From CAVUBL01 sp963837945 (lineage in GTDB: Bacteria; Acidobacteriota; Thermoanaerobaculia; Multivoradales; DATKCC01): DNA of 64,000 nucleotides. Under the pieces are notes generated by a model that saw nothing but the letters and a program-made list of their open reading frames with translations, had not been told where the DNA came from and did no database searches. Below, piece after piece: positions 29,702-41,091 of this stretch (position 1 is the first letter of the stretch; every line of letters begins with the position of its first letter). The DNA is taken from assembly GCA_963837945.1 (NCBI GenBank), contig CAWIQD010000009.1, positions 124,001 through 188,000 of the forward strand. The letters are read 5' to 3'. A program made the translations under genes and the position numbers.

Positions 29702-30904
29702 TCACCGGCCTCGGAACAGCTGGCGGGCGATCACCAGGCGCTGGATCTCGCTCGTGCCCTCGCCGATGGTGCAGATCTTGGCGTCGCGGTAGAACTTCTC
29801 GGCCCGGTAGTCCTTGATGAAGCCGTAGCCGCCCAGGATCTGGACCGCCCGCTCGGAGCAGAAGACCGCCGCCTCGCCGGTGGCGAGCTTGGCCTCGGAG
29901 GACACGCGGGTCACCGGCAGGCCCCGGTCCATCAAGTCGCAGGCGGCGAAGGTCAGCACTTCGGCCGCCGCGATGCGGGTGGCCATCTCCGCGAGGTAGA
30001 ACTGGATCGCCTGGAACTCGGCGATCGGCCGGCCGAACTGCTCGCGCTCCTTGGCGTAGGCGACCGCCGTGTCGAAGGCGCCGAGCGCCGTGCCGAGGCC
30101 CAGGGCGGCGATCGAGATCCGGCCGCCGTCGAGGATCGCGAGCGCCTGCTTGAAGCCCTCGCCCTCCTCGCCCAGCAGGTGGTCGTCGGGCACGAAGCAG
30201 CCCTCCATCACCACCTCGGAGGTGTCCGAGGCGCGGATTCCGAGCTTGTTCTCCTTCTTGCCGGCCCGGAAGCCCTCCATCCCCTTCTCGAGGACGAAGG
30301 CCGAGATGTTCCGGCCCTTCTCGCCGTCGGGGTCGGTGACCGCCATCACCACGCAGATCTCGCCCACCTTGCCGTGGGTGGTGAAGGTCTTGGCGCCGTC
30401 GAGCACCCAGCCGCCGTCGGCCCGGCGGGCGCGCGTGCGGGTGCCGGAGGCGTCGGAGCCGGCGCCCGGCTCGGTGAGGCTCCAGGCGCCGATCTTCTCG
30501 CCCTTGGCGAGCGGCACCAGCCACCGGCGCCTCTGCTCCTCGGTGCCGAACTTGTAGATGTGGTTCGAGCACAGGGAGTTGTGGGCGGCGATCGAGATCC
30601 CCACCGACGGATCGACCCGCGAGAGCTCGGTGACCACCAGCACGTACTCGACGTAGCCCAGGCCTGCGCCGCCGTACTCCTCGGGGAAGATGATGCCCAG
30701 GAACCCGAGCTCGGCGGCCTTGGCGATCACCTCGCGCGGGTAGCGCTGGCTCTCGTCGGTCTCCTCGACGATCGGATCCACCTCGTTTCTGGCGAACTCC
30801 CGGGCCATCTGCTGGATGGCGCGCTGCTCCTCGGTGAACGAGAAATCGGGGCCGGCGCTCGGCGCCCGATCGGTCTCGGCCGTGCTCTCTTCCAGGGTGA
30901 CCAT
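29702..30904 (-). CDS. Acyl-CoA dehydrogenase
   Basis: FAD-dependent alpha,beta-dehydrogenation of an acyl-CoA. 400 residues in the usual three-domain order: N-terminal helical (FSFTEEQRAIQQMAREFAR), beta domain (AWSLTEPGAGSDASGTRTRA), C-terminal helical. The catalytic Glu is in the IGEGTSEIQRLVIARQL region typical of short/branched-chain dehydrogenases. GGAG lies about 6 nt before ATG 30904. Its position before meaB-mce suggests oxidation of branched-chain or propionyl-generating acyl-CoAs; substrate length is inference. Confidence 0.93.
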   Translation of the reverse strand: MVTLEESTAETDRAPSAGPDFSFTEEQRAIQQMAREFARNEVDPIVEETDESQRYPREVIAKAAELGFLGIIFPEEYGGAGLGYVEYVLVVTELSRVDPSVGISIAAHNSLCSNHIYKFGTEEQRRRWLVPLAKGEKIGAWSLTEPGAGSDASGTRTRARRADGGWVLDGAKTFTTHGKVGEICVVMAVTDPDGEKGRNISAFVLEKGMEGFRAGKKENKLGIRASDTSEVVMEGCFVPDDHLLGEEGEGFKQALAILDGGRISIAALGLGTALGAFDTAVAYAKEREQFGRPIAEFQAIQFYLAEMATRIAAAEVLTFAACDLMDRGLPVTRVSSEAKLATGEAAVFCSERAVQILGGYGFIKDYRAEKFYRDAKICTIGEGTSEIQRLVIARQLFRGR

Positions 30905-31028
30905 GGGATGGGACTCCAGGTGGGCTCGGGTCGTGGCGGTCGGGTCCGTCCGCCGGCCGGACGGCTCCTTCGGCAGACCCTCATGCTACCGCATCGCGGC
31001 CGGCACCCCGGCCCCCTCGGAACAGGGG

Positions 31029-31058
31029 TTGGAGTCTTGGCGCCAGGCGCGCTACAAT
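31029..31058 (+). promoter_or_regulatory. Sigma-70-like promoter of the SNF2 gene
   Basis: TTGGAG at 31029-31034, 18-nt spacer, TACAAT at 31053-31058; expected start about 31065, giving a short leader before ATG 31088. Confidence 0.5.
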
Positions 31059-31087
31059 GCACCCTTCCGCACGTGTGACTCCGCCCC

Positions 31088-34115
<3,028 letters not shown>

Positions 34116-34122
34116 CCGCAAG

Positions 34123-34156
34123 AGGCCGGGGGGCAGCGAACGCCGCCTCCCGGCCT
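34123..34156. terminator. Bidirectional hairpin between convergent SNF2 and DUF2911 genes
   Basis: AGGCCGGGGGGC (34123-34134) and GCCTCCCGGCCT (34145-34156) form a 12-bp stem with one mismatch and a 10-nt loop, 8 bp after the SNF2 stop and 20 bp from the stop of the opposite gene. Confidence 0.6.
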
Positions 34157-34175
34157 GGTTCGAGCGAGGGGGTGG

Positions 34176-34832
34176 CTACTTGCCGAGCTGGAAGTCGACC
34201 GTCGCCACGGTGTGGTCCCAGGCCATGGCGAGCTTGCCGCCCTGGTCGGTCACGTCGACGAAGCCGATCGTGAACTGGTCGATCGAGTGGTCGGAGGTCT
34301 CGAGCGTCATCGGGACGCGCACCACGTCGTACTTCGGGTCGTAGCCGTAGGCGCCCCAGATCGCCTCCTTGTTCTCTCGGTCGTACTCCTTCTGGTAGGG
34401 CTGGGTCGAGAGGATGAAGGTCCACTTCGGGCCCGCCGCCAGCTCGACGAAGACGTCGTAGTCGCCCGGGGCGATCGTCTTGCCGCCGACGACCAGGGCC
34501 GCCTCGGTGTGGAGCTGGGTCGTCTGGTTGGCGCCCGCCCGCCAGACCGGGGCGCCCGAGTTCACCTCTTTGCCGTAGTCCGCGCCGGAACCGAAGATGT
34601 CGGTGCGCCCGCGCAGGATCGGACGCCCGTAGTCGACGTCGACCCACTTGCCGTCCTGGTAGCTGGTGCGCCCGTTGTCCTGCTTGACCCACTTGCCGCC
34701 CACCTGGGTCGAGGCCTGGCCGCGCGGGCTGAGCGGCCGGTGGTCCGCCTCCTGGCCGAGCGCCGGCAGCGTGGCGAGCAGCGCGAGAGCAATCGCGCAA
34801 CGGAAGATCGTGGTCCGGGAGATCCGGGACAT
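34176..34832 (-). CDS. DUF2911 exported protein
   Basis: A 218-residue protein with a Sec signal peptide (TTIFRCAIALALLATLPALG) and the DUF2911 domain: VDYGRPILRGRTDIFG, GAPVWRAGANQTTQLHTEA, IAPGDYDVFVELAAGPKWTFIL, and a C-terminal beta block. Family function is unknown; members are periplasmic or lipoprotein-like and common in Bacteroidota and Acidobacteriota. Start ATG 34832 has AAGGAGG 6 nt upstream; an in-frame ATG at 34871 lacks such a site. Confidence 0.85.
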   Translation of the reverse strand: MSRISRTTIFRCAIALALLATLPALGQEADHRPLSPRGQASTQVGGKWVKQDNGRTSYQDGKWVDVDYGRPILRGRTDIFGSGADYGKEVNSGAPVWRAGANQTTQLHTEAALVVGGKTIAPGDYDVFVELAAGPKWTFILSTQPYQKEYDRENKEAIWGAYGYDPKYDVVRVPMTLETSDHSIDQFTIGFVDVTDQGGKLAMAWDHTVATVDFQLGK

Positions 34833-34935
34833 GGTCAACCTCCTTGCAGAAGCGTGAAGGGTTCGAGCCATCGGTTCGAGAGGGAGAGGATATCCGAAGG
34901 CCGGAGCCGTCGCGCTCCGGGCCGCTGCGGGCTGC

Positions 34936-34941
34936 TACACT
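34936..34941 (+). promoter_or_regulatory. -10-like box of the dCMP deaminase gene (leaderless type)
   Basis: TACACT ends 10 nt before ATG 34952. Confidence 0.45.
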
Positions 34942-34951
34942 GGCGCCTCCG

Positions 34952-35440
34952 ATGCCCCGAGCCGAGCGGCGACCCGACTGGGACGAGTACTTCCTCGACC
35001 TCGTGGACCACGTGGCGGCGCGCGCCACCTGCGACCGCGGGAGGAGCGGCTGCCTGGTGGTGCGCGACAAGCGAATCGTCTGCACCGGCTACGTCGGCTC
35101 GCCGTCGGGCCTCGCCCACTGCGACGAGGCGGGCCACGACCTGCGGCGGATGATCGACGAGGACGGCACGGTGCGCCAGCACTGCGTGCGCACGGTCCAC
35201 GCCGAGCAAAACGCCATCTGCCAGGCGGCGCGCTACGGCCTCTCGCTCGCCGGCACCACCCTCTACTGCACCATGGAGCCCTGCCGGGTGTGCGCCATGC
35301 TGATCGCCTCGGTCGGCATCGCCCGGGTGGTCGCCAAGCGCCGCTACCACGCCGGCCAGGACAGCCGCGACATCCTCGCCCAGGCCGGCGTCACGCTCGA
35401 CGTGGCCGAGGACGCCGTCGAGACCTACGAGGCGCAGTAG
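34952..35440 (+). CDS. dCMP/cytidine deaminase family protein (ComEB-like)
   Basis: Zinc-dependent deaminase predicted to convert dCMP to dUMP for dTTP synthesis. 162 residues with zinc ligands and catalytic Glu in VHAEQNAI and the two Cys in MEPCRVCAML, plus the dCMP-deaminase N-terminus (PDWDEYFLDLVDHVAARATC) and the extra GYVGSPSGLAHCDEAGH segment that sets this family apart from tRNA or cytidine deaminases. An in-frame ATG at 34844 is rejected in favour of 34952, where the family homology starts. The IS1-type element begins 8 bp after the stop codon, so downstream transcription is separated from the original neighbour. Confidence 0.88.
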   Translation: MPRAERRPDWDEYFLDLVDHVAARATCDRGRSGCLVVRDKRIVCTGYVGSPSGLAHCDEAGHDLRRMIDEDGTVRQHCVRTVHAEQNAICQAARYGLSLAGTTLYCTMEPCRVCAMLIASVGIARVVAKRRYHAGQDSRDILAQAGVTLDVAEDAVETYEAQ

Positions 35441-35448
35441 GCGATCCC
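35441..35448. repeat. Left 8-bp target-site duplication of the IS1-type element
   Basis: GCGATCCC directly precedes the left terminal inverted repeat and is repeated at 39193-39200 after the right one. Confidence 0.9.
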
Positions 35449-35708
35449 GGTAGTGGGTCAGTTTGGCTTTGGCGGCGGGAATAGGGCCTAATGCTTGACC
35501 GCTCGCGCTGATGCCAAAATCTATCCACATCTGTCACGGAAATTTGCACTGCGGCAACGGTAGTTCTAGAATGCCCGTATACAGGGACGGGGGGATCGGT
35601 GACGTGGGGAGGACTCTTCTCTAGGCACGGTCCTTGCTAAGGCACAACACGCGGCAAACATGCCGCGAGGTATTCGTGTCTTTATCGTCGTTGGACAACC
35701 GAGAGGTG

Positions 35709-36218
35709 ATGATGAGGAGCTATCCGTTGATCTTCGGCCCGCACGGTGGTCTCGTTGCGGGCAATGGCTTTGTGGCCCGGGTCGTCATCCGGGGTCGCTG
35801 CCTGCTCGAAGCGACTGGAGATGACTTCTTCAGTGTCATGGGTGTGAATCCTGGCGCAGTCGCGGGTGACGGGGCCAATATGGGCGAGGCTCATCGCGAC
35901 TTCTTGGAGAACATCCGGTGGGCAGTCTTCGCGATCGCGGACGAAGCGATTGACTTCGACGACTTCAGGGCGCAGGTGCGGCGCTTCGTAGAGAGGACCA
36001 ATCGCCCCAACGCCGAGCTTTGGGACACTGCCGTAAAGGCGGTTCGCGCTGGAGATATCGACCTTGAAGGCATCCGGCGAGAGGATGCTGATAGCGCCTC
36101 CTGGGTCGAGGTCGAACTCGTGGCGGCGGAATCTCCATCCCCGAACCGAGCTCCAATGCAGCCTAGCCTCAACAGCCCGCCTCCAGACGACGACTTCAAG
36201 CTCGCGGCTGGTTTCTGA
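35709..36218 (+). CDS. HicB-like putative antitoxin in IS cargo
   Basis: A 169-residue acidic protein. Blocks GNGFVARVVIRGRCLLEA, VNPGAVAGDGANMGEAHRDF and NIRWAVFAIADEAIDFDDFR resemble HicB-like partial RNase-H folds in which a short beta domain is followed by a helical extension. The tail after residue 130 is Pro/Asp-rich. ATG codons at 35709 and 35712 follow GAGAGG; an upstream TTG at 35634 is possible but lacks support. The next gene starts 1 bp after its stop and encodes a small basic protein, an antitoxin-toxin arrangement. The 268 bp between the dCMP deaminase and this gene hold only the element end. Family call is by resemblance. Confidence 0.5.
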   Translation: MMRSYPLIFGPHGGLVAGNGFVARVVIRGRCLLEATGDDFFSVMGVNPGAVAGDGANMGEAHRDFLENIRWAVFAIADEAIDFDDFRAQVRRFVERTNRPNAELWDTAVKAVRAGDIDLEGIRREDADSASWVEVELVAAESPSPNRAPMQPSLNSPPPDDDFKLAAGF

Positions 36219-36219
36219 G

Positions 36220-36483
36220 GTGGGGAGAATTCCGCGCCGGATCGCGCTTTCTGCGGTCCTTGGGATGCTTGATGACTGCGCGCCAAGCCATGACAGGCGC
36301 GTCACCCGTCATGCAGTCATGGTCTCCTGGAAGGGAGAGACCTATCCCCTTCCTTCAGGACGACACGGCAAGATCGAGACGGCTGAGATCGGAACCTCCC
36401 AGGTGCGGACGATGGTCCGGATGCTTGGCATCCCGAAGGATTGCGCGGGTAGGTCGCTCCCCTCGCTCGCTGGCTGCTTCTGA
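36220..36483 (+). CDS. Small basic protein, possible HicA-like toxin
   Basis: Reads as 87 residues from GTG 36220 or 72 from ATG 36265. The core HAVMVSWKGETYPLPSGRHG followed by EIGTSQVRTMVRMLGIPKD has the layout of HicA-type dsRBD toxins (His-bearing beta strand, Pro-rich turn, C-terminal helix reading VRxMVRxLGI). It follows the putative antitoxin by 1 bp. The tail after PKDC looks unlike the family and may reflect a nearby indel. Assignment as toxin is tentative. Confidence 0.4.
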   Translation: MGRIPRRIALSAVLGMLDDCAPSHDRRVTRHAVMVSWKGETYPLPSGRHGKIETAEIGTSQVRTMVRMLGIPKDCAGRSLPSLAGCF

Positions 36484-36571
36484 CTCTTTTTTGTGGGGAA
36501 GCTGGCTCTAGCTAGCCGCCCCACCGACCTCTCCTGGGACGGCCTCGACCCACTAGTGCTAGCCTGTACCC

Positions 36572-36844
36572 ATGCCTGACCGCACACGCAAGGGAAGACC
36601 AGCCGATTCCAACCGCCGCGCCTGGGAGATCGTCCAGGAAGCCACCGGAGAGAGGCTGATGCGCGGCGACGACGACACCGCCGCCGTCATTGAAGCGGCA
36701 ATCAGGGAAGGCAAGGACCCCGCCGCCGTGCTGTTGGGCCGCAAGGGCGGCCTGAAGGGCGGGAAGGCGAGGGCCGCGAAGCTGACAGCCGAACAGCGGT
36801 CCGAGATCGCCAGGAAGGCCGCACGGTCGCGATGGGCGAAGTAG
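36572..36844 (+). CDS. Small basic Gly/Lys/Ala protein of a mobile-element-associated family
   Basis: A 90-residue protein. N-terminal half is a short helical domain (RAWEIVQEATGERLMRGDDD); the C-terminal half is the recognisable basic motif LGRKGGLKGGKARAAKL followed by SEIARKAARSRWAK. Short proteins ending in this KGGKARAxxL...IARKAAxxRW block are frequent on phages, plasmids and in variable regions; nucleic-acid binding is plausible. Function not established. Confidence 0.6.
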   Translation: MPDRTRKGRPADSNRRAWEIVQEATGERLMRGDDDTAAVIEAAIREGKDPAAVLLGRKGGLKGGKARAAKLTAEQRSEIARKAARSRWAK

Positions 36845-36913
36845 CCATCAAGTGAGCCGGATCTGAGGACATCTCGCCGGAGCGATGATGTCGACGTGGT
36901 AGTCCAAGAGTTG

Positions 36914-37348
36914 CTAGGAGAAGTTCTCCCAATGGTGGTCCCAAGTATAGGCGCGAACCGCCTTGATCTGATCCGCGGTGGCTAGATGGAGAGCGTCCCA
37001 CCTCAGAAACTTGGCCTCCGGCAGCTTGGGCGACGCCGCGCCATTAGCTCGGTACCAGGCGCTCAGAATGCGGGCAGCTCGCCGGTTGACTTCCTCGCTT
37101 AGCGCATAGAGCGAAGCGATCGAGGCGACCATGCGGATCGCTTCGGTTACGCGGCTTTCGCAGTCATCATCGTCGTGGTAGCTATTGTAGTACTTGTGGC
37201 AAAACTCATTGACTGTCAGAACCGAGGTGAAGAGCGTACTAGATTGCTCCTTCTCGAAGGACAGAATGTCCTTGCACGTCTGTTCTCGCCCTTCCTGGTT
37301 CTCCAATAGGCCGGTAAAGAACGTGGTGTCCAGATAGACGTTCGGCAA
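36914..37348 (-). CDS. PIN-domain protein (VapC-like) in IS cargo
   Basis: A 144-residue PIN-fold ribonuclease candidate. Acidic metal-binding positions are present: YLDTTFFTG (Asp6), VNEFCHKY (Glu about 47) and WDALHLATADQ (Asp about 119, with the His-Leu-Ala-Thr-Ala signature). It starts at ATG 37348, 9 bp after the stop of the 280-residue gene, so the two form an operon. Codon use is less GC-biased than host genes. A VapC-type toxin role is likely, with the upstream protein as possible antitoxin or partner. Confidence 0.72.
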   Translation of the reverse strand: MPNVYLDTTFFTGLLENQEGREQTCKDILSFEKEQSSTLFTSVLTVNEFCHKYYNSYHDDDDCESRVTEAIRMVASIASLYALSEEVNRRAARILSAWYRANGAASPKLPEAKFLRWDALHLATADQIKAVRAYTWDHHWENFS

Positions 37349-37357
37349 AGCGATCCC

Positions 37358-38253
37358 CTATTCCTCGCCCCTCATTCGGGCCGCGAACGCCTCGCTCGAT
37401 TCGTCATCCATCAGCCCGGGCGACAACTCTCGAAGCCTGCGGACGGCCTCCGTTGGCGTCGGTAGGTCGTGTAGCGGAATCAGCTCCTCAACATCCATCT
37501 CCGGCTTCTGAGGTCGGAACTTTGCGACGCCCCGAACCTCGACTCGCTTCCTCCAGAGTTCGGCCAAGTCGGGCGCCTTCTCCTTGGGCATCCGGCAGAC
37601 CCATACGGTGCCATCGTGGGGGTCAACCTCAAACTTGACCTCGCTACCTGGTTCCCCATAGTAGCGATCACTCAACTCGTAAAGGACTCCATGAACAGAA
37701 TAGCCGTGAACCAGCGGAACGACATCGGCAAGCCGGCGCTGCTCTTGCTCGATCGCGGCGAGCTTCACGTCAAGCGCAAGCCGCAGGTCTTTCGTGTAAT
37801 CGATGCGCCGCGACGGCCGTCCATTGGGCTGGATGGTCGCGTACATCCCCTTGTACTCGCGACCCCACACCCGGTAATAGCTTCTGGTCCTCTCGAGTAC
37901 GCGAGCATCGAACCCCGTCGGCATGACTGGAGTTGGGGACGCCAGGGTCCTGCCGGCCTCTGCCAGTTCGGTTATGCCATCGAAGTAGGCTGCTACTCCA
38001 CGTTCAGTTACGGCCGACTCGCCCTCGCCAACCTCGAACGGGAAGCTGAGGCTATGACCAGCCTTGGGCGGACTCAGAAGGAATACACGAGTCGCGCGGT
38101 CCAGCTCATCACCGGTAGCTTCCGGGGAGAGGTTGCGGCACACATCGCGAAGATCTTTAGCCAAGCCGCCGAGGATTTCTGCCACCCTGTCGGCGCGCAC
38201 CTTCGCCGAATCGGCCTCCCCCCAAAGACCGTGAGATCGAAGCGCATGCTCAT
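37358..38253 (-). CDS. Unknown protein paired with the PIN gene, frameshift in a G-run near the start
   Basis: About 298 residues if read from ATG 38253 (AGGAG 6 nt upstream): MSMRFDLTVFGG then, after an indel in the 6-G run around 38216, EADSAKVRADRVAEILGGLA and on to the end at 37358. As written, the intact frame begins at ATG 38200 and is 280 residues. Features are a helical N-terminus (VAEILGGLAKDLRDVCRNLS), a central block with YYRVWGREYKGMYATIQPNG, the segment VHGYSVHGVLYELSDRYYGEPG, a basic/acidic WRKRVEVRGVAKFRP strand region and an acidic C-terminus. No family recognised. It precedes the PIN gene by 9 bp and may neutralise or target it. Confidence 0.55.
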
Positions 38254-38294
38254 GGCGACTCCTGATCGATGTCCCAAATCATAGCATTTGCCTC

Positions 38295-38323
38295 TTGACA
38301 TTGCCTGACCGCTCAGGCATAAT
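38295..38323 (+). promoter_or_regulatory. Transposase promoter with palindromic spacer
   Basis: TTGACA (38295-38300), 17-nt spacer, CATAAT (38318-38323), 9 nt before ATG 38333: a near-ideal sigma-70 promoter. The spacer and first -10 base form the palindrome GCCTGA-CCGC-TCAGGC (38303-38318), a good candidate operator for autoregulation of transposition. Confidence 0.7.
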
Positions 38324-38332
38324 GGTCACATC

Positions 38333-39183
38333 ATGGCGAACGTACTCAGCACCGAGAAGCGGTCCCGCATCGTGGCAGCCCTGGTCGAGGGCAACTGCAT
38401 CCGCGCGACGGCCCGGATGGTGGGCGTCTCCAAGAACACCGTCCAGAAGCTCCTGCTCGACCTTGGGCCGCCTGCTCCCGCTTCCAAGACGAGAAGCTCC
38501 GCGACCTGCCCTGCAAGCGGTTGCAGGTAGACGAGATTTGGTCCTTCGTCTACGCCAAGGCGAAGAACGTCCCCGATGAGAAGCGCGGAGAGTTCGGGGT
38601 GGGCGACGTCTGGACCTACACGGCCGTCTGCGCCGACACCAAGCTCGTGCCGTGCTTCCTGGTCGGCCCCCGTGACGGCGGAAGCGCGACCGAGTTCCTC
38701 CAAGACCTGGAAGGCCGGCTGACCTCCCGCGTGCAGCTCACGACCGATGGTCACCTCATGTACCTTGGCGCGGTCGAGGACAGCTTCGGCTCCGGAGTGG
38801 ACTACGCCATGCTCCAGAAGATCTACGGCACGGAGCCCGGGGGCGAGAAGCGGTACAGCCCGGCCGAGTGCATCGGGGTCAAGGTCGACGTGATCCAGGG
38901 CGACCCCGACCCCTGCCACGTCTCCACCTCCTACGTCGAGCGGCAGAACCTCACCATGCGGATGAGCATGCGGCGCTTCACCCGCCTGACCAACGCGTTC
39001 TCGAAGAAGCTGGAGAACCACACCGCCGCGATCGCCCTCCACTTCGCCTACTACAACTTCTGCCGGCCTCACCGGTCCCTGCGGACTGAGCGCGACAACC
39101 GGGTCACGCCCGCCATGGCGGCCGGAGTCGCCCGCCGCCCGATGTCGATTGAGGAGCTGGTCGGGCTCCTGGATTCAAACTGA
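38333..39183 (+). CDS. IS1-family transposase, two overlapping frames
   Basis: The first frame (38333-38530) encodes the helix-turn-helix part (MANVLSTEKRSRIVAALVEG, ARMVGVSKNTVQKLLLD). The second (coding from about 38466, with an ATG-like internal start reading LQVDEIWSFV at 38521) carries the DDE-type catalytic domain: VDEIWSFVYAK (Asp), LTTDGHLMYL (Asp), and TSYVERQNLTMRMSMRRFTR (Glu), as in IS1-type transposases. The frames join by a -1 shift at CTTGGGCC (38462-38469), giving LLDLG-AACSRFQDEK. That is either programmed -1 frameshifting, as in classical IS1, or an indel. The stop TGA (39181-39183) is inside the right terminal repeat. Confidence 0.85.
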
Positions 39184-39192
39184 CCCACTACC

Positions 39193-39200
39193 GCGATCCC
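39193..39200. repeat. Right 8-bp target-site duplication of the IS1-type element
   Basis: GCGATCCC immediately after the right terminal inverted repeat, identical to 35441-35448. Confidence 0.9.
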
Positions 39201-39304
39201 CCTCCGCTTGACTTTTGTCAGCGCAAGGTCCTGACCGGCGGCACTGGCCGGTGGGCCGGCCGGCCACCAGACTGGCGGTGCGATTCGGAAAGGAGGATCA
39301 CCCG

Positions 39305-40287
<983 letters not shown>

Positions 40288-40288
<1 letters not shown>

Positions 40289-41091
40289 TGGAGGCCAAGA
40301 TCTGCGACGCCGCCGGCCGCCCGACCGGCCGCAACCTGCCCCGGATCTACGCCCTGGAAGCGAAGTACGAGTTCCTGAAGCTGCTCCGCCTGCCGGCCTA
40401 CAGCCTGCCGACGATCGCCTTCCCCGCTCTCTTCTTCTCGCTCTTCGTCGTCACCTACGGCGGCCACGAGATCGGGGGCGTCCAGGCCGCCGCCTACATG
40501 CTCGCGACCTACGGCACCTTCGGGGTCATCGGCGCCGCGCTCTTCGGTTTCGGAGTCGGGGTGGCGGTGGAGCGCGGCCAGGGCTGGCTGCTGCTCAAAC
40601 GGGCGAGCCCGATGCCGCCCGGCGCCTACTTCGCCGCCAAGTGCGCGATGAGCTTGCTCTTCGGAGCGATCATCGTCACCCTCCTCTCGGTCCTCGGCGC
40701 GACGCTCGCCGGCCTGCGGCTCCCGCCGGGGCAGTGGCTGGGCCTGGCCCTGGTGCAGATGTCGGGTGCCCTGCCGTTCTGCGCCTTCGGCCTCGCTCTG
40801 GGTACCTGGTGCGGGCCCAACTCCGCGCCGGCGGTGGTCAACCTGATCTTCCTGCCGATGTCCCTGGCCTCCGGGCTCTGGATGCCCTTGGCCTTCCTGC
40901 CCACCTTCATCCGCCGGCTCGCTCCCTGGATGCCGGCCTATCACCTCGGCCAGCTCGCCTTGAAGGTGGTCGGCGGGGACGCCGGCCAGCCGGTGTGGCT
41001 CCACGTCGGCGCCCTGGTGGCGGTGACCGCCGTGTGCCTGGCGCTCGCCCGGGCGGGCCTGCGGCGCGACGCCGACGCGACCTATGGTTGA
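40288..41091 (+). CDS. ABC-2 type permease
   Basis: A 267-residue inner-membrane permease with about six TM helices, starting in LPTIAFPALFFSLFVVTYGG and including SLLFGAIIVTLLSVLGATLAG, SAPAVVNLIFLPMSLASGLW and LGQLALKVV followed by a last helix. The block FLPMSLASGLWMPLAFLPTF is typical of ABC-2 exporters. It pairs with the upstream ATPase, one base overlap at start. Substrate (antibiotic, lipid or other) is unknown; control by the DesK/DesR-like pair downstream suggests response to membrane state or drug. Confidence 0.88.

Larger units (their letters stand above)
35449..39192 (+). mobile_element. Complete IS1-family element carrying cargo genes (tIS-like), 3.74 kb
   Basis: Ends are GGTAGTGGGTCAGTTTG at 35449-35465 and its exact inverted copy at 39176-39192, flanked by an 8-bp direct repeat (35441-35448, 39193-39200). 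The transposase (38333-39183) lies against the right end and its stop codon is inside the right repeat. Simple elements of this type are near 1 kb with the left end just before the transposase; here about 2.8 kb of cargo intervenes. The cargo is visibly less GC-rich than flanking DNA. It carries a HicBA-like pair, a small basic protein, a PIN protein and a 280-residue partner. The matching duplication implies movement as one unit, and fairly recently. Confidence 0.92.

Noticed and set aside
34844..34951. Earlier start for the dCMP deaminase
   Set aside because: The extension has no family similarity and overlaps the divergent DUF2911 leader; TACACT lies 10 nt before ATG 34952.
35449..39192. 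Composite transposon with two IS copies
   Set aside because: Only one transposase and one pair of terminal repeats are present; no second IS copy is visible at the left end.
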